Origin: Saccharomycopsis fibuligera x Saccharomycopsis cf. fibuligera
Taxonomy: Eukaryota; Ascomycota; Saccharomycetes; Ascoideales; Saccharomycopsidaceae
DNA length: 64,000 nucleotides
Assembly (NCBI GenBank): GCA_001936135.1
Contig: CP012816.1
Span: 623,501 to 687,500, forward strand
Direction of reading: 5' to 3'
This document shows positions 40,063 to 48,546 of the stretch, piece after piece (within the stretch, counting starts at the first letter, position 1; the number at the start of each line of letters is the position of its first letter). Position numbers and translations under genes: made by a program. Below the pieces are notes generated by a model. It did not search any database. It was not told the origin of the DNA and worked only from the letters and a program-made list of their open reading frames with translations.

Positions 40063-41328
40063 ATGCAATTTTCCTGCCTTTCTATATTAACCACTCTTGC
40101 TTCATTGATTTCATATGGTGCTACGGCCCCCGCAAAAACGGAAAAACTCCAAGTAAATAGTGCCCCATTTAAACTCGATTTCAATGTTCTTAGACTCAAT
40201 TCTAGTGCTTTGAATGTCTTCCGCAAGCATAAACATAGCTGGTCTGATAGGAAGGCTTCTTCATCTGCTTATAATGACGGCAGTTTAAGTTTGGAGTTAG
40301 AAAATCAGTATGCGTTATACTTGACTGAGCTTGAAGTAGGAACGCCTGGTCAAAAATTGCAAATTGACATTGATACTGGATCATCAGACTTGTGGGTACC
40401 TGCGGAGGGAACATACAGCGACAGCGGCACTTTTAGAAATAATGCATCATCAAGCTACGAAAAAATCAAAAGTGGTTTCAACATAAGCTACGGTGATGGA
40501 ACTTTTGCTTATGGGGATTGGGCCACTGATATCATCTCCATTGGCGGCTCAGAAGTTAAAAATGTCACATTTGGCTATGCTACTCAACAATCTGCCAACC
40601 AAGCCATATTGGGAGTCGGATTCAGGGACAATGAAGCGTCAGCATATCAATATTCTGATGCTTTCACTTATGACAATTTTCCAATCCAATTGAAACAACA
40701 GGGCATAATCAATAAAGTTGCATACTCATTGTACTTGAACTCATTAGAAGCGCAAGCTGGATCCATTTTGTTTGGAGCTATTGATCATGCTAAATTTAAT
40801 GGTGAATTGAAAATTTTAGATGTTGTTCACATTGACAACCACGGTGAAAAGACTGACAAGCCAACAGCATTTTTCGTGAACTTGGATGGCATTACGCAAA
40901 GTAACAGCATCACTGCCAATGCAGCTAACAAAACCTACCCAGCCTTATTGGACTCTGGTACCACATTGATCTATGCTCCTCAAACTATTGCTAGAGCGAT
41001 TGGACTGAAATATGGGAATTTTTCAGTAAGCACTGGTGGTTACCTTGTCGACTGCGACACTATGGACGATGATTTCGAGTTTAAGTTCGAAAATGTATCT
41101 ATTAAAGTTCCATTCAAAGATTTGTTGTTTCACACTAATGGTGAGGCTGACCAGTCATTTAGCAATCAGTGCCTTTTTGGGGTATTGTCTTCTCCTTCTG
41201 ATATCTATATCCTCGGTGATGTATTCTTGAGGTCCGCTTATGTTTACTATGATTTAGAAGGTGGGAAAATTGGAATTGCTCAGGTGAAATACACTAGCGA
41301 GACTGATATCGAGGTTGTCGGCGCATAG
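40063..41328 (+). CDS. Secreted aspartyl protease (SAP/yapsin type)
   Basis: 421 residues from ATG 40063, chosen because it starts a good signal peptide (MQFSCLSILTTLASLISYG). A propeptide follows. The pepsin-fold active-site motifs are DTGSSDLWVP (Asp104) and DSGTTLIYAP (Asp297); the flap is ISYGDGTFAYGDW. The second disulfide pair (CDTMDDD...NQCLF) is present, but the cysteine loop that normally follows DTGSSDLWVP in Candida Saps is short and lacks both cysteines. No clear Lys-Arg Kex2 site ends the propeptide; RKHKHSWSDRK is the nearest basic stretch. There is no GPI signal, so the enzyme should be secreted. Several N-glycosylation sites. Substrate unknown. Confidence 0.9.
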   Translation: MQFSCLSILTTLASLISYGATAPAKTEKLQVNSAPFKLDFNVLRLNSSALNVFRKHKHSWSDRKASSSAYNDGSLSLELENQYALYLTELEVGTPGQKLQIDIDTGSSDLWVPAEGTYSDSGTFRNNASSSYEKIKSGFNISYGDGTFAYGDWATDIISIGGSEVKNVTFGYATQQSANQAILGVGFRDNEASAYQYSDAFTYDNFPIQLKQQGIINKVAYSLYLNSLEAQAGSILFGAIDHAKFNGELKILDVVHIDNHGEKTDKPTAFFVNLDGITQSNSITANAANKTYPALLDSGTTLIYAPQTIARAIGLKYGNFSVSTGGYLVDCDTMDDDFEFKFENVSIKVPFKDLLFHTNGEADQSFSNQCLFGVLSSPSDIYILGDVFLRSAYVYYDLEGGKIGIAQVKYTSETDIEVVGA

Positions 41329-41829
41329 CGTTGAAACTATTAGAGAATGTTATACTCTAAGGTAGAATTATTTTCCTAACAATTTATTGATACCCACTAT
41401 AGGGCTTAATTTGCGCCAATACATCGCTTTGTTTTAAATATTTTCTTCTGCATGTCTTTATTTTTTATTTTTTCAATTTTTCAACCTCGAACTAAATATT
41501 CAAATCAATTAGAATCCTAGAGCAATGTTTACTCCATCTCTACTTGTAGGAAACATTCCATTAACTATCTGTGGTTTCTTGTTTAGGCTGATCATCGATG
41601 TTGTACTTGTTTAATAAAAGGTTAAAATACCAAAGTGGTGGTACATACATTGAGGATCACATGAAACTCACGTTTCTTTAATAAAACGCGAAAAGCGGAA
41701 TTGCCTAAACTCGAAAATATCGAAGAGAAGACTTAATTTAAATACAACAGCCAGTGGTGGAGTCAAAGCTGTGTGAAGTTTGTGACAAAGACAACTAACA
41801 ACAGAATTGTTGAGAATCAAATAGGCAAG
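41329..41829. other. Intergenic: protease 3' flank and SNF6-like promoter
   Basis: About 500 bp. In-frame non-ATG codons extend the SNF6-like frame to 41773, but the first ATGs are at 41830 and 41833. No gene supported. Confidence 0.45.
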
Positions 41830-43041
41830 ATGATGAAACCAAAAAAACAAACAAGGCAGTTTAAGGTGAATAACCCAAGGTTGCAACAACTTCAGCAGCA
41901 GCAGTTTCTTCAACAGCAGCAACAGCAGCAGCAACAAGCAGTACAGCAGGGCAAGCGGATGTCCAATGTTGTAGCGGCACCGCAGCCTGTCAGCACGATC
42001 CCCGTCCATGACGAAGTAGACGTGATGAACTTCAGACACTCCACAGCGGCTAGGTTTGCTCAAAACCAGGAATTGCTTGAGATTGTTTTGGAAAAAAATG
42101 TTCCATTGAAGAACATTGTCCCGCCGAATCCTTATCCCGATGCTGGGTTGTATAATCCAGATAGTCAATTTAGTATATGGATTGGCAACTTGAAAAGGGT
42201 TAAAGAGTTGGTGGAGAAAAACGAAAAAGAGATTGAGAAGTTAAAGCAAGAGCAAAAGGAAGCAGAAATAGAAAAGACCATTAATGGTGATAAAGGATAT
42301 AACAAGACATCTCATGATCCGCTATATAGCAAACGCATGGAGCTTATCAAAAGGTTGAAGAAGATACATGCTAGCAGCAACGAATCAGAAAAGGAGACAG
42401 AGGACAAGCTTAACCAGATAGTGCAAGAGTACCAGGCTGCTTCGAAAGGAAAAAAGGTGATACGTCAGACTAACTATGTTCAAAAAAGCCTAAATAAACT
42501 TAAACCAGATGACTACACGGAAGCCCCACCAGAGTGGTACGAGAAGCAGCAGCAATTGAAGCTCGAAATGGAAAAGAAGCGTCAAGAAGAAGAATTGCAG
42601 CGCAAGTTGCAAGAAAAAGAGGAGGAGCGCAAACGGCAACAGCAAAAAGAAGAAGAAGAGAAACTTAAGCAGCAACAGCTACAGCAAGCACAGGCTCAAG
42701 CCCAAGCTCAAGCCCAAGCTCAACAACAAAGCCAACAGTTGCAGCAGCCACAACACCAGCAAATACAAACTCAAGTTCAGAGCCACCCTCAGCCGCAACT
42801 ACCGCTACAACCACAACAGCCTGGTGGCATCGCTGCAGCACCATTACTACAGCAGCCTGGAGCAGCTGATGCAATGGCTTTCAATTATGACCCAACGGCG
42901 ATCTCCAACGAACTAAATTTGAGTAATAATGATGTTTTTAATGGTGATTTGCCTGGGTTCATGGACGATGATGGGTTTGGTATTCATTCAACTTTGGATG
43001 ACAATGACTTTTTGAGTCAAATTGACCACAGCATGGAGTAG
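41830..43041 (+). CDS. Probable SWI/SNF subunit, Snf6-like
   Basis: 403 residues from tandem ATGs at 41830/41833. Layout: poly-Gln near the N terminus; a conserved block VHDEVDVMNFRHSTAARFAQNQELLEIV; a long charged coiled coil (about 150-280); a Gln/Ala/Pro-rich stretch; and an acidic end FMDDDGFGIHSTLDDNDFLSQ. S. cerevisiae Snf6 (332) has the same order: HDESDTISFRSNLLKNFI, then LREAPADYWTHAYRDVL (here YTEAPPEWYEKQQQ), then poly-Gln and a terminal acidic FDDEFGDLDAVFF. Snf6 is a fungal-specific subunit of the SWI/SNF remodeller. Similarity is short and from memory, so this is a probable call. Confidence 0.6.
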   Translation: MMKPKKQTRQFKVNNPRLQQLQQQQFLQQQQQQQQQAVQQGKRMSNVVAAPQPVSTIPVHDEVDVMNFRHSTAARFAQNQELLEIVLEKNVPLKNIVPPNPYPDAGLYNPDSQFSIWIGNLKRVKELVEKNEKEIEKLKQEQKEAEIEKTINGDKGYNKTSHDPLYSKRMELIKRLKKIHASSNESEKETEDKLNQIVQEYQAASKGKKVIRQTNYVQKSLNKLKPDDYTEAPPEWYEKQQQLKLEMEKKRQEEELQRKLQEKEEERKRQQQKEEEEKLKQQQLQQAQAQAQAQAQAQQQSQQLQQPQHQQIQTQVQSHPQPQLPLQPQQPGGIAAAPLLQQPGAADAMAFNYDPTAISNELNLSNNDVFNGDLPGFMDDDGFGIHSTLDDNDFLSQIDHSME

Positions 43042-43369
43042 AAAGTGTTCAAGGTTCTTAATTTTTCTTGTTGCTATTTCTCTTTAGATTTGTGTAATAT
43101 TGATGTACTAATAGTGTTTTGGGAGCATGCTTTTTTGTAATTTGTACACGTTTGTTGATTTGTAGGTTACAGTGCAAATATGTATTTGCGTGCAATTAGC
43201 TGTTTTCGGGGGTGCGCGAAATACCATAGTCGTTTATCGCTGCTTTGGCCAAAGGCGAAGATCCTGACAAAATTGGACGGCTACAGCCTACTCTTAACGT
43301 TGATGTTTAGTGAGAAGAGACTATCTGATACTATCAATATTTCCAATAAGAACCCACGCAGTAGCAACA
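43042..43369. promoter_or_regulatory. Short intergenic region before EMC2
   Basis: 328 bp holding the SNF6-like 3' end and the EMC2 promoter. The EMC2 frame is open upstream of its ATG only from a GTG at 43310. Nothing else seen. Confidence 0.4.
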
Positions 43370-44452
43370 ATGGCAGACCAAGTCAACCAAAGACTTCTTA
43401 AACTTCACAGCTCAGGGCTTTATAATGCTTTAACCCCAGAACAAGCCTTATCGTTATTCCACGAGACCAAAGCTTACTTGAACACCGCATTTCAAAACGT
43501 GTTGCTCGACAGTAGCAAAGAACTTTATGATTTAGCTGAACTTCAATTTTACCTAGCTCTCATTACGCATCATGATACGGAGGCAAAACTTATGCTTGAT
43601 CGGTTAACTGACAAGTTTGGCAATTATACAAAATCTCAGCGAATTGCTATTCTAAGATCGGTGTACCTCGAAGCCACTACCGTTCCGCAGTCATTAGGTA
43701 ATGATAAAAAAGATGACGGCAGTAATAATAACTATAGCACAAATGGCTATCAGGAAGCAGCCAAATTTTTGGAAACCTTACCACAATTTGGAAAGAGAAT
43801 TGATGTTATTAGAAGAAGAACCTACCTTACCAGCAAACTCACTCCAGGAGGTGGCAGCAGAGCCGCTGGCGCCGATGCCGCTGCTGTTATTGCTAACGAA
43901 TACGTCAAAGACTTACTTTCTTACCTAGACGTGAAACCAAGCGACAATCAAGCATGGTACGAGCTTAGCGAAGTATATTTAAAACTTGGCAATTACCAGC
44001 AGTCGATATACAGTCTTCAGCAAATCTTGCTTAATGTGCCGTTTGCTTACAATGTGCACTATAAGCTCGCAACAGTATATCAGTCATACGCATTCAAGAT
44101 ATTATTTGATTTTTCCAACACAAACAATAGTGTTAAAAAAGACTCTTTCAATTATAATAGCGCCACAATTGAGAGATTCTACACCTATTATACTTTGGCA
44201 ATTAAACATTTTTTGAAAAGTGTGGAACTATCTGAAAGTTACTACAAGAGTTGGGCGGGGGTATTTGTATTGACTAAACCATTAAAGATCAAAAATAAAA
44301 ACTTGTTATCCAAATTTGAAGAAAATGGAAAAACAGAAGAATATAAAAAGCTAAACAAACTAGCGGAACATAAGTTGAAAGAGATTGTTGAGAAGAATTG
44401 GGTCGATGAAGAAAATAAGCAGTTAATAGAGAAAGTATTGGCTACGGAGTAG
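43370..44452 (+). CDS. EMC2: ER membrane complex subunit 2 (TPR protein)
   Basis: 360 residues from ATG 43370 (MADQVNQRLLKLHSSGLY). Cytosolic TPR subunit of the EMC, the insertase for tail-anchored and polytopic membrane proteins in the ER. TPR-like helices run through the protein. The typical Emc2 signature SQRIAILRSVYLEATT is at about 90-105, and NQAWYELSEVYLKLGNYQQSIYSLQQILLNVPFAY is a classic TPR of this family. An Asn/Asp-rich insert follows the first block and a Gly/Ala-rich insert lies near 165-180. S. cerevisiae Emc2 has 292 residues, so the inserts account for the extra length. Confidence 0.88.
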   Translation: MADQVNQRLLKLHSSGLYNALTPEQALSLFHETKAYLNTAFQNVLLDSSKELYDLAELQFYLALITHHDTEAKLMLDRLTDKFGNYTKSQRIAILRSVYLEATTVPQSLGNDKKDDGSNNNYSTNGYQEAAKFLETLPQFGKRIDVIRRRTYLTSKLTPGGGSRAAGADAAAVIANEYVKDLLSYLDVKPSDNQAWYELSEVYLKLGNYQQSIYSLQQILLNVPFAYNVHYKLATVYQSYAFKILFDFSNTNNSVKKDSFNYNSATIERFYTYYTLAIKHFLKSVELSESYYKSWAGVFVLTKPLKIKNKNLLSKFEENGKTEEYKKLNKLAEHKLKEIVEKNWVDEENKQLIEKVLATE

Positions 44453-44732
44453 GAATAGTGGCATTAGTAGTTTCCGTGTTATATGCCAAAGTTTTTACTA
44501 ATGGAAATGTGTGAATGCAAATATTATACACGTTCAGTTTTAGTTTCGTTTTTCATATTACCTCGTTGTAACAACAAATATATATGCGCTCGATTACCAT
44601 CGTAAAATAGTCAGTAGCAAAAATAAAAGAAAAAAAAAAATACAGATAGAACAAAAAATATTTAGCATTTAATAATTGAAAATTATACATCATCATTCAG
44701 TCACACGTTCACTCGCTATTGTGCTCATACTT

Positions 44733-45555
44733 TCAAAGAGACTTCAAGTCCCCAAGCTCATGCACACCCTGACTGTTTATGACTTTAATTGACAATCCTT
44801 TATAGTCAATAGGCATTCTAGTAGAGAGCTCCTTGTCACACAATTGCAACAATTTGATACCTTCTTCTTCGGTCAAGTCTGGTTTATAATGACGATCCAA
44901 CAAGGACAAAGCATAAAAGGCAGCGTAACCATGAGCCGCATATGGTAATTCAACATGAGTACCAAGGTAATCTATCCAATGCAACGAAGTTTCTGGCTTA
45001 GAGTCTTTTTTATTGACGTCAATCCCACCGAGTAAAAGATTCACTGCAAATGGTTTTCTTGATCTTATCGAAGTGGCAAGTTCTTTTCTAATAAATGAAG
45101 CCATAGCCTTTGGCGAAAGTTCGTAATTTTGACGGATAGCGTATAGCTTCAAGTTGGCAGTAATATATTCAGCAAATTGGACTGTTTGTTTGTGGTTAAT
45201 GGTTAGTAAAGAAATGTGTTCATTTTTGTTACTATTGCAAGCATATTTTATCAATAATAAAAATGCAATTATGATATGTACGGGCAGAAACTGTTTTATA
45301 TATAAGTCACAATCTATGCAATGCTTTCCCGCTTTAGATACCACAATTCGCACAATTATCAATCACAACAATATGCTCATGAATTCAACACATACCAGTG
45401 TCACCAGCTTCACCAGTGTAAGCAATTGCAGTATGTTCACCCAAATTTTTAGTCTTGTCATCGCTGGCTTTCAAAACAGATATACCTCTAGTGGCAGCTT
45501 TGGAGGTGGCGAACAACACGGAGTCGTTCAACTTGATGCCTAATATGATATCCAT
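44733..45555 (-). CDS. PRE1: Proteasome beta-4 subunit (Pre1), one intron
   Basis: Non-catalytic beta subunit of the 20S core. Exon 1 is 45555-45396 (MDIILGIKLNDSVLFATSKAATRGISVLK...GEAGDT), the intron 45395-45182 has donor GTATGT, branch TACTAAC and acceptor AACAG, and splits the Val codon before QFAEY (phase 1); exon 2 is 45181-44733. The product is 202 residues against 198 in yeast. Conserved blocks: TVQFAEYI, YELSPKAMASFIRKELA, IDYLGTHVELPYAAHGYAAFYALSLLDRHYKPD. There is no catalytic Thr1, as expected for beta-4. It is convergent with EMC2, 280 bp away. Confidence 0.95.
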
Positions 45556-46169
45556 TGTGCAATTTTATATTAAAAAATGTTGATATAGATTAATTTACGT
45601 GATTAAAAATGAGGGTTTAATTGATGGGAGTAAAAGGCGATTGCTTTTGAAATAATTGAATAGTTCCTTTGAAGCAGTGATATGGACACAATTACAAACA
45701 ACCGCTTCCTTTGATAGTGGCGATTTTTCAATTCAGATGCAGCATCTTTCTTTAGCGTGCTTACAACTCGATTTTGGTGAGACAGAGTGCCGCTGCAAAA
45801 AACACAGTGCACCGTGAACGCTCAAGAGGTTACCTGGCCGTGGTTGGGCAGCCCCGCTAGCTTGGGTCTATATGCTATATATTACGGCGTACTATTAATA
45901 TCCGCACTTTCTGATGCTGACATGATGTTCATCTTAACGGTATGAAAGTGGAAATGAAGAGCTATTGGCTATATTTTTGGCTTTCCACTGAAAATGGTAT
46001 GATTTATGGGTGCCGAAAAATATAGTTAATGGTTGATATATACATTAAAAAATAAAATAAGACGCATAGAGAACATAAATGTAGTTGTAAATAAATCAAA
46101 CATTAGAAAGCGAATGGAAAATGTTTGAAAGTAATCACAAAACAGAAAATAGCATATAAGTTGGAAATG

Positions 46170-46201
<32 letters not shown>

Positions 46202-46527
46202 AATAAAAAACACGACATAAGGCAAGACAAAAGGCACTAAAGAAAAGCATAGGTAAGGAGACATTCAAGGAATAAAAAAAGTAGCTAAGAATAAATAATT
46301 GGTAGAACCAAATGACCGTAAAGGAAACGTACTCAAATATATAGATGGATAAAGTAAAATGAAAACAGATAAGCAAAAACATGTTACATCAACGTAAAAT
46401 AAATAAAGCAACAAAAATAGTGCACAAGAAGTTTATCGAAATCTAGAAAAAATTCAGGGTATTATGAGATAATATACATTGCCATTAATGTAAAAAAATT
46501 AGAAAATAAATGAATTTTTGGGAAACC
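45556..46527. other. Intergenic: PRE1 promoter and 3' flank of the unknown gene
   Basis: About 970 bp. An A homopolymer of about 30 bases lies at 46170-46199. No classical Rpn4 PACE element was found in the PRE1 upstream part. No gene supported. Confidence 0.45.
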
Positions 46528-48546
46528 TCAAGCAGTCTTTTTCCCATTTTTGGACTTTGAATCAACAACAGCCTTGGATCTTTTAGCTTTACGCTCTCCT
46601 TCCTCAAACTTTTTCTTACTAGCAGCAAATTCATCCCATATTTGCTCACAATGCTTCAAAAATTCCTTTTTCTCATTGAGGCCCCTAGCCTTTTTGTTTT
46701 CTTCGAGCTTGAAGATAGTTAATTTGTGAGCGTATTCATTTTTCAATCTAAGCTCCATTTTAAAATCTTTGAAATTGTCCAAGTTGCTAGTCTTGATTAC
46801 TTTGTGATCAACTTCCAACTCCACATTTAGTTTGGAGTCTTCTTCGATGGCCTTACTTTCCACGTCGTCGTCATCATCATCATCCTCGTCTTCATCCTCC
46901 TCGGTAATGGATTTATTCAAGCTACTAGAGTTTCTTCTTCTTCCCGGCTTACCATCATTGACCCCACGCTTTGAAGTTTCCTCTTTGTACAAGTTGAAGT
47001 CAAAATGCTCATCGCGCGCAGAAAGGGGTTGATTAGATACTGGAGCAAATTTAGTCATTTCACCTGGGAAAACGTCAGTGACATGAGGAGTATTAGACTT
47101 TTGTAAATGAATTGGGGTTTTAGGTTCACCATTTGACTTTTTCTTTTGTGTAGAGATAGTCTGTTTGACAATGTTGGAAGTCAACGGAGACTGCAAAGTT
47201 TTTCTAGGAGCTGCTGAATCATCAGCTTGGTTAGTCTCTTTACCGGAGGTGGTTGTGGGGGCTGCCGTGCTGAGAGCAGCAGGTTTGTTCTTTCTGTCAA
47301 TACTGGCGTTGGCACTTTTATTTATATTAGCAGTGGCAGTGTTAGAACCATCTTTGCTATTTTCGTTAAGATCTCTTGGGATTTGAGCATTTTTGATAGC
47401 AGCCTTGTTGAGCTCTGATAGTGAAGAGGCTTCATGACGATTTATCACGTAATTTTCTGAACTGGTTAATATTGGGTGAGCCTGGAAAGCATAGTTTAGC
47501 GGGGTAATAGGAATAGCTGAACCGTTAATTGCAGCAGTTGGAGTCGGAATGTTGGCAGCCATCGGAGCCCCAGGAATAATTTGAGGGTAAATGAAGCCAC
47601 CAGTACCGCCATTAGCGGCAGCAAAATTTGGATTTCTTGGTGTATTTAGCTGAGAGTTTCTTAACAAGAGTGATCTATAGTAGGGATTATGATACACGTT
47701 GGGAGTCAATGCAGTTGGTGTAGCCACTGATCCAGCTTGAAGAGGTGGTGGGAAACCAGGGTAGTATCTTGGAGCAAAATATGGAGATGCTATTGGAGAT
47801 GGAAGAGCAACACCGGCAGCGGCAGCGGCAGCACCAGCACCAGCACCAGAATTGAATCTTGGGATAAATGGAGAAGCCCCTGTCTGCTGCTGCTGCTGCT
47901 GCTGTTGTTGTTGTTGTTGTTGTTGCTGTAGATAGCCTGGGGCGGCTCTTCTATTAGCACCAAATTTTTGGTTGATAATCCTCGAATTATTGACAAAATC
48001 ACCTCTGTTTCCATAGTAGGAGTGTGCTTGGAGGTTATTTCTTATTGGCGCAGTCTGGATGGAAGGAGCAGCAACAGCGGTGTTGGTGGCTGGGGTTATT
48101 TTCAATGGCGGTGGGGCTTTGTCTCTTTTGAATTTTTTAGCAGAAGGTAAGGGACTAGCAGCTTTTGCATTTCCATTTGAAACCTGCTCGATGATAATTG
48201 TCGGAGTCGAGATGGTTCTCTTTTTTGTATTTGGGGCTCTGAGGGTGGTTGTAATTGTAGTATTCGTCGTGGCAGAAGAGGAAGGGTTGTTGTTGTTGTT
48301 CTCAATGTCACTGGTAGAAGCATCTATCTGGCTATTTTTGGCAGCTATAAGCTTTTTCTGTTGCTCCTTGATGGCGTTGGAGAGCTCAATAGTGGACTTC
48401 TGCTCACTGTCCAAGTTGTTGTGATTCAAGCCAGGACTCAAAATGTCCACTGCAATATCTTGCATCTTGGAACTGTTTTTGTCCAAAGAAAGGGCAGATG
48501 GCCTGTGCTTCTGCTTAGGCTTTGACTTTGGTTTCTGGTCAGGCAT
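46528..48546 (-). CDS. Unrecognised 672-residue Gln- and Lys-rich protein
   Basis: Uninterrupted frame with a clear ATG at 48546. I do not recognise the family. N-terminal basic segment (KPKSKPKQKHRP), then a short helical block EQKSTIELSNAIKEQQKKLIAA (residues about 48-70) that could be a conserved interaction motif. A low-complexity middle follows: poly-Gln at about 205-221, Gly/Ala and Pro/Tyr-rich stretches (SPYFAPRYYPGFPP). An acidic run is at about 549-562. The C terminus is a charged coiled coil (about 580-655, LRLKNEYAHKLTIFKLEENKK...) with a lysine-rich end, suggesting a nuclear protein. No DNA-binding domain seen. The 2.9-kb upstream region resembles those of regulatory genes in this clade. 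Function unknown. Confidence 0.85.
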   Translation of the reverse strand: MPDQKPKSKPKQKHRPSALSLDKNSSKMQDIAVDILSPGLNHNNLDSEQKSTIELSNAIKEQQKKLIAAKNSQIDASTSDIENNNNNPSSSATTNTTITTTLRAPNTKKRTISTPTIIIEQVSNGNAKAASPLPSAKKFKRDKAPPPLKITPATNTAVAAPSIQTAPIRNNLQAHSYYGNRGDFVNNSRIINQKFGANRRAAPGYLQQQQQQQQQQQQQQQTGASPFIPRFNSGAGAGAAAAAAGVALPSPIASPYFAPRYYPGFPPPLQAGSVATPTALTPNVYHNPYYRSLLLRNSQLNTPRNPNFAAANGGTGGFIYPQIIPGAPMAANIPTPTAAINGSAIPITPLNYAFQAHPILTSSENYVINRHEASSLSELNKAAIKNAQIPRDLNENSKDGSNTATANINKSANASIDRKNKPAALSTAAPTTTSGKETNQADDSAAPRKTLQSPLTSNIVKQTISTQKKKSNGEPKTPIHLQKSNTPHVTDVFPGEMTKFAPVSNQPLSARDEHFDFNLYKEETSKRGVNDGKPGRRRNSSSLNKSITEEDEDEDDDDDDDVESKAIEEDSKLNVELEVDHKVIKTSNLDNFKDFKMELRLKNEYAHKLTIFKLEENKKARGLNEKKEFLKHCEQIWDEFAASKKKFEEGERKAKRSKAVVDSKSKNGKKTA

